From K189A clade bacterium (lineage in GTDB: Bacteria > Pseudomonadota > Gammaproteobacteria > Pseudomonadales > Azotimanducaceae): DNA of 64,000 nucleotides. Under the pieces are notes generated by a model. It was not told where the DNA came from and made no database searches. It was given only the letters and a program-made list of their open reading frames with translations. Location: contig CACMHG010000003.1 in NCBI GenBank assembly GCA_902613475.1, forward strand, positions 25,229-89,228. Reading direction: 5' to 3'. Positions 7,921 through 16,935 of this stretch are shown piece after piece (the stretch's first letter is position 1; the number at the start of each line of letters is the position of its first letter). The position numbers and the translations under genes were made by a program.

Positions 7921-9054
7921 TTGGAATTGTTTGAACAACTTTGGGCGGGGTCTGGACTAGCCCAAATAAGCCTTGGTCAGGCCGCCATGATTGCGGTCAG
8001 CCTATTGCTGCTGTACTTGGCCGTAGCGAAGAAGTTCGAGCCGCTGCTGCTGGTGACGATTGGGTTTGGGGGGTTGTTAAGCAATATTCCTGGCGTTGAG
8101 ATTGCTACTGGCGACGGACTGCTACACCTTATTTACTTGATCGGTATTGAAACTGGGGCATTTCCGCTTCTGATTTTTATGGGGGTGGGCGCGATGACCG
8201 ATTTTGGTCCCGTACTTGCAAACCCCAAAACATTTCTGTTAGGGGCTGCTGCTCAGTTTGGTATTTTTGCGACGCTGCTCGGAGCCGTCGCAATGAGCAG
8301 TTTAGGTTGGATGGAGTTTTCCATGAGCCAAGCTGCCGCCATAGGCATCATTGGCGGTGCAGACGGTCCGACGGCGATCTTTGTTGCGGGTAAGCTCGCT
8401 CCGGAGCTGCTGGGAGCTATAGCGATCGCAGCCTACTCGTATATGGCGCTTGTGCCGATTATTCAGCCGCCGATTATGCGAGCGTTGACCAGTGAGCGAG
8501 AGCGGGCAATCGAAATGGTGCAGCTTCGGGAGGTCAGCCAACTGGAAAAAATAGTTTTTCCGCTCTTGCTACTGCTACTGGTCGCGTTTTTGTTGCCTTC
8601 GGCGGCTCCTTTGCTGGGAATGTTCTGTTTCGGCAACCTCATGCGTGAATGCGGGGTGGTAGATCGGCTGGCAGATACTACGCGAAACGCGCTGATTAAT
8701 ATCGTTACCATCATGCTGGGGTTGGGGGTCGGCTCAAAGCTGCAGGCCGAGAATTTTTTGACCACTCAGACCCTGGGGATTCTCGTGCTGGGAATGCTCG
8801 CCTTCAGCATTGGCACTGCCAGTGGAGTACTAATGGCGAAGCTCATGAACCGGTTGTCTTCTACGCCGATTAACCCACTCATCGGTGCGGCCGGGGTTAG
8901 TGCGGTTCCCATGGCGGCTCGAGTTGTTAATAAAGTCGGTCTTGAGGCGAATTCGCAAAACTACTTACTGATGCATGCCATGGGTCCAAATGTTGCCGGA
9001 GTGATTGGATCTGCTGTTGCCGCGGGCCTTATGATCATGCTGGTGGGAAGCTAA
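7921..9054 (+). CDS. oadB: Oxaloacetate decarboxylase beta subunit, Na+ pump
   Basis: A 377-residue polytopic membrane protein. The conserved [10 protein letters not shown] (Asp148) carries the acidic residue used in Na+ transport and carboxybiotin decarboxylation. Other family segments are [29 protein letters not shown] and the C-terminal [19 protein letters not shown]. It couples decarboxylation of carboxybiotin to Na+ export. The start appears to be TTG at 7921, with a GGAG about seven bases before it and no better ATG in frame. It lies 41 bases after oadA, completing the operon, and with NqrM/ApbE elsewhere in the window points to sodium energetics. Confidence 0.93.
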   Translation: MELFEQLWAGSGLAQISLGQAAMIAVSLLLLYLAVAKKFEPLLLVTIGFGGLLSNIPGVEIATGDGLLHLIYLIGIETGAFPLLIFMGVGAMTDFGPVLANPKTFLLGAAAQFGIFATLLGAVAMSSLGWMEFSMSQAAAIGIIGGADGPTAIFVAGKLAPELLGAIAIAAYSYMALVPIIQPPIMRALTSERERAIEMVQLREVSQLEKIVFPLLLLLLVAFLLPSAAPLLGMFCFGNLMRECGVVDRLADTTRNALINIVTIMLGLGVGSKLQAENFLTTQTLGILVLGMLAFSIGTASGVLMAKLMNRLSSTPINPLIGAAGVSAVPMAARVVNKVGLEANSQNYLLMHAMGPNVAGVIGSAVAAGLMIMLVGS

Positions 9055-9123
9055 AATCAGTCGCGCATTAGCGCTTTGCACAGTGCGCTGTTAACATTGC
9101 GCGGCCCAAAATACCGGTCCCAT

Positions 9124-12100
9124 ATGAAATTCCAAAGCTTCTTATTGTTCCTGTTTGGTGTCTTTGCGCCGGTCATCGCGGCAGCGGAATATTGGATCTC
9201 CGTTGCCAGCTTCAAGAATCGGGACAGTGCCGAGTCTGCTTTGGTCAACGCACAGGTAAAGAGTGAACAGGCTTTCGCCGTATACGGTGCGCGAACGGAT
9301 AAAGGCTATTTTTTTCGCGTCATGGCAGGGCCATACCCGACCATTAGAGAGGCTAAGAGGGCGCAACAAACTTTGTCCTCTAATGGCCTGAACGCAGGCT
9401 GGATCTGGGGCGATGGCCCCCAATCATCGAGCCCGGGCGTCTCGAATCTCAACGAAGCATCGAGCTCAAGTGAAGCGCAATTGCCTGGAGGCTTATCGGG
9501 TTTTGAAACCAGTTCTTCGGACAGCGAGTGGGACCGAGATTGGAATGACGATTGGGACGATGAGTTCGATTTTGATGAGAACTTAGATTTCGGCACCGAA
9601 GACACGCTTACCCCCGAAAACAGCGCGCCAATTCAAAAAGCATTGCCGCAAATTCAGGAAACGGCACCAGAGGGCTATCAGCTGAATAAGCTACGGCGCG
9701 AAGCCAGAGCGCCGCCCCTAGAACACCTAAACCTAGCAGTGTCTCTCAACCAAACCCGCCCCAAGCTTCCGCCCAATTCAGAATCCGAAGAAAAGAATCA
9801 AAGCAAAGACGCAGTACCAACATATTCCCCAGACAACATCGTTGAATTTTCGCTTGATATGCCCGTGGCACTGCCTCGGCGCGAAAGTGCTCCTGAAGGA
9901 TTCGCAGTCGATGGCTTGCTAAATGAGAACATTTGGGCAGCGCTACCCGGCGCTGACAACTTTTTGGTGGACGACCCCGATACCCTCGCCAAGCCCGCCT
10001 ATCGCACGGTGGTAAAAGCGTTCTATACCCCAAAAGGGCTTTATGTTGGCATCGATATGGAGCAACCCGATAATACGCTGATTCGGCGTAGATCAAGTCG
10101 AGATAGTTTGTATGTTCGCAGGGATAGGGTTGGCGTTACCCTCGACACGTCAGGCGAAGGTCGCTACGGCTACTGGATAAATGTTGCTTTAGGTGGCAGT
10201 CAATCCGACGGCACGCTGCTGCCGGAGCGACAGTTCAGCAGAGATTGGGATGGGGCTTGGTATTCTGGCACTGCGGTTACTGAATCCGGCTGGAGTGCTG
10301 AGTTTTTCTTGCCTTGGTCTCAAGTTGCTATGCCGCAAAACCCCGGGCAGCGTACGATCAAGGCCTATATTTCACGAAAGGTCGCGCACCTCGATGAAGA
10401 CTGGAGTCTGCCAGCGCTGCCAAGAACGCAGCCTTTATTTATGTCACGAATGCAACCGATCACGTTGCAGCGCGTCGCACCTGTGCAGAACTGGAGTGTT
10501 TTCCCCTACGTTTCATCAACTGATGACTTTGTTGAGGGCGATACCAGTCAAAAGATTGGCGCTGACCTGTTTTGGCGACCGTCGACGAATTTCCAGGCGA
10601 CAGCTGCTTTGAAGCCAGATTTTGGCTCTGTTGAAAGCGACGACGTCGTCGTTAATTTGGGCGCTTTCGAAACTTTTTTCCCCGAAAAACGCCTGTTTTT
10701 TCAGGAAGGCATTGAGGTGTTCACTGCAACTCCCAGAGCCGAAGGAGGTAACCCCACCACGCTGCTCAATACGCGTCGTATTGGCGGGATCGGACGAGAA
10801 CCGGAGTTACCAGACGGGACTGAGCTAAGTGATTTGGAGCGACAAAAGCCGGTCGAGCTCGAGGGAGCGCTGAAAACGGTGGGCTCAATCGGTCCCCTAC
10901 GCTACGGCATTCTGGGTGCGTTCGAAGACCAGACAGGGTACGAAGCTGGAGGTCAGCGCTTTATGCAGGCAGGGACCGACTACGGTGTGGCGAGGGCACT
11001 GTATGAGGGTAAGACTAAGGACGGCGATTATCGCGCGTTGGGCTTTCTTTCAGCTTTGACCAGTCACCCTGATCAAGAGGCCCAGGCACACGGTGTCGAC
11101 TACCACTATCTCACTGCGCAGGGAGAATGGAAGGTAGACGGTCAGTTTTTATTCTCATCAGCAGACGAACGTCGCGATGGCTTTGGCGGATTCGTGGATA
11201 TTGGGCGAGATTTTGGCAAGGGTAGGAGAATCCGCCTTGGTTACTCCCACTACGATGAGTACCTCGATATCAACGACTTGGGGTTTCTCCGTCGCAACGA
11301 TTTGCGCGGCGCCAATGGCCGCTACGAGATTAATCGATCGACCTCGAAACGCTATCGAAAAAGCTACGTCGGATATTGGTTTCGTTTAGAGCGAAATTCT
11401 ATTGGGGAATACGTTCGAAAAGCGATCGGTATCGACTCCGAGGTCGTTCTATTGAATCAATCGAAAATTGAACTTGGCGCTGCTTTTTTCCCATCTCGTG
11501 ACGAGGACTTTGACAGCCGAGGCAACGGTACGTATCGCCTAGGAGACCGCAGCCGATTCAGAGCTCGATATCAAACAGATCGGGCCAAGCCTTTTAGTTA
11601 TGAGATAAACCTCCATCGCGAAGACGAGCAGCTGTCAGGTGGGCAGTTTGCGACGGGAGTCGGTGCGAATTGGCGTCCTCGTGACGATCTCAACTTAGGG
11701 ATAGGCATTGGCTTCATTGACCGTGCAGGGTGGCTGCTTTGGCGTGAAGGTATTAACTTCGCCACCTACAGGGCAAGGGAGTGGCGACCTGAATTCAGCT
11801 TCGAGTACTTTCCTGATGCTAACCATCAGATCAAATTGTCGACTCAATGGGTTGGGATACGCGCGAAACGCCTCGCGAATTATCAGCTCCAAGTCGATGG
11901 GGCTCCCCTAGTTGCCGTCGATGACAGTGTCGCTAGTAGTGAGGACTTTGCTATTTCCAATTTATCGCTGCAGCTGCGCTACCGATGGCAGATTGCGCCG
12001 CTTTCAGATCTGTTTGTGGTCTACACCCTGAACGGGCGGCAAGACGTTGTGCGCGATTCTTTCGATAGTCTCTTCACCGATGCCTTCAACGATCCGCTGG

Positions 12101-12144
12101 CGGAGCAGTTGACGATAAAGCTACGTTACCGCTTTGGATCATGA
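9124..12144 (+). CDS. SPOR + CBM9-like + DUF5916 outer-membrane protein
   Basis: A protein of about 1006 residues. From the start at 9124: a signal peptide (MKFQSFLLFLFGVFAPVIAAA), then a SPOR-like domain (YWISVASFKNRDSAE to GYFFRVMAGPYPTIREAKRA), which in other proteins binds denuded septal peptidoglycan. Next comes an acidic Asp/Trp/Glu linker, then a CBM9-like beta domain (AVDGLLNENIWAALPGADNF to GWSAEFFLPWSQV), then a long DUF5916 part rich in alternating strands (FGSVESDDVVVNLGAFETFF, KRLFFQEGIEVF), ending in RYRFGS as a beta-barrel. DUF5916 proteins are predicted outer-membrane proteins of unknown role. The stop overlaps the next start (ATGA). An alternative upstream start at 9076 lacks a signal-peptide logic. 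Confidence 0.8.
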   Translation: MKFQSFLLFLFGVFAPVIAAAEYWISVASFKNRDSAESALVNAQVKSEQAFAVYGARTDKGYFFRVMAGPYPTIREAKRAQQTLSSNGLNAGWIWGDGPQSSSPGVSNLNEASSSSEAQLPGGLSGFETSSSDSEWDRDWNDDWDDEFDFDENLDFGTEDTLTPENSAPIQKALPQIQETAPEGYQLNKLRREARAPPLEHLNLAVSLNQTRPKLPPNSESEEKNQSKDAVPTYSPDNIVEFSLDMPVALPRRESAPEGFAVDGLLNENIWAALPGADNFLVDDPDTLAKPAYRTVVKAFYTPKGLYVGIDMEQPDNTLIRRRSSRDSLYVRRDRVGVTLDTSGEGRYGYWINVALGGSQSDGTLLPERQFSRDWDGAWYSGTAVTESGWSAEFFLPWSQVAMPQNPGQRTIKAYISRKVAHLDEDWSLPALPRTQPLFMSRMQPITLQRVAPVQNWSVFPYVSSTDDFVEGDTSQKIGADLFWRPSTNFQATAALKPDFGSVESDDVVVNLGAFETFFPEKRLFFQEGIEVFTATPRAEGGNPTTLLNTRRIGGIGREPELPDGTELSDLERQKPVELEGALKTVGSIGPLRYGILGAFEDQTGYEAGGQRFMQAGTDYGVARALYEGKTKDGDYRALGFLSALTSHPDQEAQAHGVDYHYLTAQGEWKVDGQFLFSSADERRDGFGGFVDIGRDFGKGRRIRLGYSHYDEYLDINDLGFLRRNDLRGANGRYEINRSTSKRYRKSYVGYWFRLERNSIGEYVRKAIGIDSEVVLLNQSKIELGAAFFPSRDEDFDSRGNGTYRLGDRSRFRARYQTDRAKPFSYEINLHREDEQLSGGQFATGVGANWRPRDDLNLGIGIGFIDRAGWLLWREGINFATYRAREWRPEFSFEYFPDANHQIKLSTQWVGIRAKRLANYQLQVDGAPLVAVDDSVASSEDFAISNLSLQLRYRWQIAPLSDLFVVYTLNGRQDVVRDSFDSLFTDAFNDPLAEQLTIKLRYRFGS

Positions 12145-14435
12145 AACGTTATCGCAACGCGACGCAGTGGGGGGTGTACAACATCGATGTCGAGGAAGGG
12201 CGCATCGTCGACGTCCGCGGGGTGGAAGAAGACCCAGAGCCATCTGACATTGGTAACGTTCTCCTCGACGGCATCCAGCACGGGACACGCATAAAACGAC
12301 CAGCCATCCGCAAAGGCTGGCTCGAGGGCGGCGATCGACAGCGCCACCGACGAGGCAGCGACGAATTTTGTGATGTGCCTTGGGATGAAGCCCTCGAAAT
12401 GGCCGCGAATGAGCTACGCCGCGTCGCGGATGAACACGGTAATACGTCGATATTTGGTGGCTCCTACGGTTGGGCCAGTGCCGGTCGGTTCCATCACGCA
12501 CAATCGCAGCTTCATCGATTTTTGAATCTGATGGGAGGATGCACGCGCGCCATGAACTCCTATAGCACTGCTGCCGCCCAGGTAATTCTGCCCCACGTCA
12601 TAGCGCCATGGCCCCAGATGGAACTGCAGCAGACGACGCTGCAAAACATGATCGACCATACTCAGCTATTCGTCGCCTTCGGGGGGTTGCCAAAGCGAAA
12701 TGCTCAAGTGGCATATGGCGGTGTTACCGAGCATCGAATCGCCCTCGATTTTGAACGTGCGCATAAGGCCGGTACGGAATTTGTCAGTATCTCACCCATG
12801 GCCAACGACACCGAGTCGAGTTTGGGCGCAAGCTGGCTGGCCCCGGTACCGGGCACTGATGTTGCCCTAATGCTGGGCCTTGCCTATGTTCTAGAAACTC
12901 AGGATCTGAGCGACGCGAGTTTTCTAGACAGCCACTGCGTAGGTTATTCAAGGGTAAAAGACTATTTGCTCGGACGAGCCGATGGGATCGCTAAGACTCC
13001 GCAATGGGCGTCTTCGATTTGTGGTGTAGCCGCTGAAGATATTGAGGCCTTGGCTCGTAAAATGGCGGGTAGGCGCGCGTTTTTGGCAGCAGCCTGGTCT
13101 CTGCAGCGAGGCGATCACGGAGAGCAACCCTACTGGATGCTCGCCACGTTGGCGGCAATGTTGGGTCAAGTCGGATTGCCCGGCGGTGGCTTCGGCTTTG
13201 GCTACAGTGCTGAGGCATTTGTTGGCACAGATTATAAGCGCTTTAACTGGGCAACATTCCCCAAGGGCAGGAATCCGACGGGGTTCGCGATTCCCGTTGC
13301 GCGAATCACCGATATGCTGCTCAACCCCGGACAAGATGTTCAGTACGATGGTCGTGGGATTACCTATCCCACGATCAAGGCCATCTACTGGGCCGGCGGT
13401 AACCCATTTCATCATCATCAGGATCTCAACAGACTGGTTACTGCCTGGCGTAAACCCGATACCGTGATCGTCAACGAACCCTGGTGGACGCCAATCGCTC
13501 AATGGGCTGATATCGTTTTTCCTGCGACAACATCCCTGGAGCGTAACGATATCTGCGCGTCCAGCCATGACCCCTATGCGCACTTCATGCAGCAAGCCAT
13601 CGAGACCCAGCACGAGGCGCGCTCGGACCATGAGATATTCGCCGGCCTGGCAGCGGTGCTGGGTTTTGAAGATGCCTTTACCGAAAGCAAAAGCGAGCGT
13701 GAGTGGATCCAAGACATCTGGCAGCGTTCACAGGTGATCGCTCAAAAACAAGGCTTCGAGCTGCCTTCCTTTGAGCGCTGGGAGTCTGAGGGGGTGTATC
13801 GACTGCCTGACGAGCCGCGCGTGCGCGACTGGCTCGCAGACTTTCGCGAAGATCCAGTGCGGTTCCCCCTGGCAACGCCGTCCGGGAAGTTAGAGCTTTA
13901 CTCGCAGACCGTCGCGAGCTTCGGGTACACAGATTGTCCTGGACAGGCGGTCTGGATCACGCCTCTGGAGTGGCTCGAGTTGGACCGGGACGCATTCCCC
14001 CTGCATCTGCTTTCACCGCAACCCAAGCATCGTTTACATAGCCAATTCGATCACAGCGCCCATAGTCAAGCGAGCAAAATAAAAGGGCATGAAGTGATTA
14101 CCATGCATCCCAACGCGGCAACAGAGCGGGGTCTTAAGGCAGGGGACGTGGTTCGTGTATTTAACCCCAGGGGTGAGTGCTTGGCTGGACTTGCCCTAGA
14201 TGCTCTAATGCGACAAGACACGGTATCGCTGCCCACGGGAGCTTGGTTCAAACCCTGTCCTCTTACTGGTATTGAGCTAAACGGGAATCCAAACGTCCTT
14301 ACCAGAGACAAAGGCACATCACAATTGGCGCAAGGCCCGAGCGCGCAGACATGTTTGGTTCAGGTGGAAAAGTATCACGCCGAAGGTCTCGAAGCTTCGG
14401 GGAGTGCGGTGAAGGAGACCAGACCGACACCGTAG
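12141..14435 (+). CDS. Molybdopterin oxidoreductase, DMSO/TMAO/biotin-sulfoxide reductase family
   Basis: A 764-residue enzyme of the serine-ligated DMSO reductase group. Seen in order: GGSYGWASAGRFHHAQSQ near residue 110, NSYSTAAAQVILPHV (the Ser expected to bind Mo), IYWAGGNPFHHHQDLNR, VNEPWWTPIAQWADIVFPAT, and the C-terminal cofactor domain with HLLSPQPKHRLHSQFDHS. There is no N-terminal Cys cluster for an Fe-S centre and no twin-arginine signal, so it resembles cytoplasmic biotin-sulfoxide reductase (BisC) more than periplasmic TorA. It probably reduces an S- or N-oxide; substrate unknown. It overlaps the DUF5916 gene by four bases, so they should be translated together although they belong to different compartments. 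Confidence 0.87.
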   Translation: MKRYRNATQWGVYNIDVEEGRIVDVRGVEEDPEPSDIGNVLLDGIQHGTRIKRPAIRKGWLEGGDRQRHRRGSDEFCDVPWDEALEMAANELRRVADEHGNTSIFGGSYGWASAGRFHHAQSQLHRFLNLMGGCTRAMNSYSTAAAQVILPHVIAPWPQMELQQTTLQNMIDHTQLFVAFGGLPKRNAQVAYGGVTEHRIALDFERAHKAGTEFVSISPMANDTESSLGASWLAPVPGTDVALMLGLAYVLETQDLSDASFLDSHCVGYSRVKDYLLGRADGIAKTPQWASSICGVAAEDIEALARKMAGRRAFLAAAWSLQRGDHGEQPYWMLATLAAMLGQVGLPGGGFGFGYSAEAFVGTDYKRFNWATFPKGRNPTGFAIPVARITDMLLNPGQDVQYDGRGITYPTIKAIYWAGGNPFHHHQDLNRLVTAWRKPDTVIVNEPWWTPIAQWADIVFPATTSLERNDICASSHDPYAHFMQQAIETQHEARSDHEIFAGLAAVLGFEDAFTESKSEREWIQDIWQRSQVIAQKQGFELPSFERWESEGVYRLPDEPRVRDWLADFREDPVRFPLATPSGKLELYSQTVASFGYTDCPGQAVWITPLEWLELDRDAFPLHLLSPQPKHRLHSQFDHSAHSQASKIKGHEVITMHPNAATERGLKAGDVVRVFNPRGECLAGLALDALMRQDTVSLPTGAWFKPCPLTGIELNGNPNVLTRDKGTSQLAQGPSAQTCLVQVEKYHAEGLEASGSAVKETRPTP

Positions 14436-15839
14436 CCTCCCAGGACGCTTTGGTGGGCTTCTGGGCTCGAGTTGCGTTAGCGATGCACCGAATGCCGCAA
14501 GCATGTCTCTGGTCTCGCGGGCAATGGCCGGAATGTTTTTTTGCCGCATCAGTAGGTCCCTTAGACGTTATGAACAATACCAAACGCGGTGCAATACACA
14601 CTAAATGAATTCGATTTAATGGATTGCCTCAATCTTTTGACCATTAAGATTGAGAAACAGGCAGCATGAGAGAAGTCTTGCAGCGGGTGAACAGGTATTT
14701 TTTCAGGGCGATGCGTCAAGAAGTGTAAAAAGCGCCTAATTACCATTTAAAAGCAACGTCACGCCGGTCTTTTCTCGGCCGCGAATCGCGATCGAAAGAC
14801 CTCGGCATTTCTACTTTTTAGCGAGTCGCCTGTATTACGTCTTTCTCGAATCTTGGATAGTTGATTTAACTTTGACAGCAATCCCCCGTGCTGCGAACAA
14901 ATCCAGCGAAGAAGACCTAGCCGGTGCGAGATTCTTTGATGCCGCAAATCGTGGGGCGCTGTTTGTTGTTATTTAGCGCTTTGGGCCTTTTTAGGAATCA
15001 TTCCTGAATAAGGTTTGCGCTGGCGGTTGGCAACTTAACATGCTCTTTGACCGCCCTATTAGAAGGCGGCAGCAGAGTGAGTTGGGACGAAGGGTAACCA
15101 TTAAACAGTTAGTGATCGACCAGTAACTAACTTATTAGGGACTAGCGTTCTCTCGCGGGTCTGGTGGAAAAGGTCGGCGTGCAATGGCTCGATCTATCAT
15201 CGACTTTGAACCTGCCAATTTGGTTCAGTGCTCACATAAAAATCGACGATATCAATCATAAGCTGATGATTTTGTTATAAAAAACAGTTCTATTAGTAGT
15301 CGAACTATTAGCTATCGCTACAAGCCCGCTACTGAACTCCTGTGGCTCCGGAGCATTTTGGGTAAAACCTCTTGGTCGATAGAGCACTACGGAAGCAGAT
15401 CTTCATTATGCAGCCGTTCGGCCTTTAAGTGGCAGAATGCCCGCAGATCATCCGCTCATCAAGCTGCATCATTGTAGTTTTGCGCATATCCCTACACATT
15501 TTAATAATGGTTCGACGAATCATTTTCAGATCTGAAGGGATGCTCAAGTTTGGTGCAAAAGGATTTCGTGTACGAACTAAATGCACAAAAAAAATGCACG
15601 ATGTCTTGCGCCATGTCTCGCTCGAGGTGTGAACGCCCTGCTATCAGCATTCTGCAAAGTCGTTGTTTTGCCGAAAAAATCGAATTAGGTGGCCGAACTC
15701 AACTTTTCTGCACTATAGTGTTCTCCCCTCGAGGCGCCTCGCCGGCTTAAAGTGGCACGAATTAAGCACTGCGAATGGTATAAGAGGGTCATAGAGTGAC
15801 CTGAGGGTGTACCGTTTCGCACTGTATGCAGGGGAAACG
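14436..15839. other. 1.4-kb region without a recognised gene
   Basis: No convincing coding sequence is seen. Short frames (for example 14319-14549 and 14759-14947 on the minus strand) are Arg/Ser-rich and lack ribosome sites. Small inverted repeats occur: AGGAATCATTCCT (14993-15005), CCGCC/GGCGG (15051-15069) and GTTAGT/ACTAAC (15108-15131). By eye the part from about 15.2 kb is more A/T-rich than its surroundings. It should contain the promoter of the TonB receptor and possibly regulatory RNA or decayed gene remnants, but none can be named. Confidence 0.5.
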
Positions 15840-16787
15840 GTGGACAATAAGAACAATAAAAACGGTGGTACTACTTTGATGCCGACTCTGTTTGAGTGGA
15901 GGGTTGCACGCATTGCAATCGTCCAAAAGTTATTATTTACAATTCTCTGCTCCGTCCCGGCAGCGTCTTTAGCCGAAGACAGCGAAGTCTTGATAGAAGA
16001 CGTAACGGAAAACGCTCCATTTTCATCAGGCGGAGATGGCGCATCTTCAGATCTAGTGATGGAAGAAGTTTTCGTTACGGGCTCCCTGTTGCCCCGGGGG
16101 AACTTCGCGAGCAACGCTCCCATAACGACGATAGGCAGTGAGCAATTCGAAATATCGAATGCGGTAAACATTGAGTCTCTTTTAAATACGCTGCCGCAAA
16201 TTTTGGCGGGAAGCGATCGCACGAGCACATTTGGCCTCGGCTGGGCAACTGCCGATTTGCGTGGACTGGGAGAGAATCGGACACTGACCTTGTTGGACGG
16301 TAAACGAGTAGTGCCGACCTTCGCAGACGGAGGTACGGTGGATTTGAACTTTATCCCCCCGGGCATAGTGGACAGAGTCGAAGTTCTCACTGGAGGCGCT
16401 TCCACGACCTACGGCTCTGACGCGATGGCCGGAGTCATAAACCTGATCACTAAATCCAACCAACAAGGATTCGAGCTTGTGGCTGCGGCGGAAATGACGG
16501 GTCAGGGTGATGCCGAAATCCTCAACCTTGCTGGCACTTGGGGGACTGCATTCGACAATGATCGCGGCCATTTTATGGTCCACATCGATGCGACTGAAAG
16601 ACGAAGTCTGAATTATCACGAGCGAACTTTCTCAACGACTTTCAAAACGGAGTTTTTTGATCAGGGGATCTCTCAAGGATTCCGTGACGTTCGGTTTCCA
16701 TCTGCTAAGAGCGGGGCGCTGCAGTTTTTCGGATTCGGCGAAGACGTAATGTTTACCCCTGAGGGGGGGGGATGTCGTTCCTTTTGA
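15840..16787 (+). CDS. TonB-dependent receptor, N-terminal part (frameshifted)
   Basis: The plug-domain half of a large TonB-dependent outer-membrane receptor. After a signal peptide ending near VPAASLAEDS come the TonB box region (MEEVFVTGSLLPRGNF), the plug motifs INIESLLNTLPQ-like (VNIESLLNTLPQILAG), LRGLGENRTLTLLDGKRVVP, DLNFIPPGIVDRVEVLTGGA and YGSDAMAGVINLITK. It stops at 16787 right after a run of nine G (16773-16781). Removing one G restores reading into the next frame up to 18834, giving about 998 residues, a normal length. GTG 15840 has AGGGGA nearby; ATG 15879 is an alternative. Substrate unknown; relatives import varied organic ligands. Confidence 0.85.
   Translation: MDNKNNKNGGTTLMPTLFEWRVARIAIVQKLLFTILCSVPAASLAEDSEVLIEDVTENAPFSSGGDGASSDLVMEEVFVTGSLLPRGNFASNAPITTIGSEQFEISNAVNIESLLNTLPQILAGSDRTSTFGLGWATADLRGLGENRTLTLLDGKRVVPTFADGGTVDLNFIPPGIVDRVEVLTGGASTTYGSDAMAGVINLITKSNQQGFELVAAAEMTGQGDAEILNLAGTWGTAFDNDRGHFMVHIDATERRSLNYHERTFSTTFKTEFFDQGISQGFRDVRFPSAKSGALQFFGFGEDVMFTPEGGGCRSF
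16773..16781 (+). repeat. Homopolymer G9 tract causing a frameshift
   Basis: Nine consecutive G inside the receptor gene. With eight G the frame continues as EGGDVVPFDQFVDGYDPTEN; with nine it ends at a TGA six bases into the following text. It may be a sequencing error, a fixed mutation or a phase-variable switch. Confidence 0.85.
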
Positions 16788-16935
16788 TCAATTCGTCGAT
16801 GGATATGACCCCACCGAAAACCTCGAGTTACAGATCCCGCAGGACAGGCTTGCTCTCTTTTCGAAAACAAATTGGCAAGGAGAATCCTTCGAAATTAGGT
16901 TTCAGGCCCACATAGCCAACAGTAAGCTGGATCGC

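Noticed and set aside
12948..13712. 254-codon minus-strand frame inside the molybdoenzyme gene
   Set aside because: The plus-strand protein has clear molybdopterin motifs throughout; the antisense frame has none.
14299..14746. Short minus-strand frames after the molybdoenzyme
   Set aside because: Basic, low-quality sequence without ribosome sites; they overlap the end of the molybdoenzyme gene. No family could be named.
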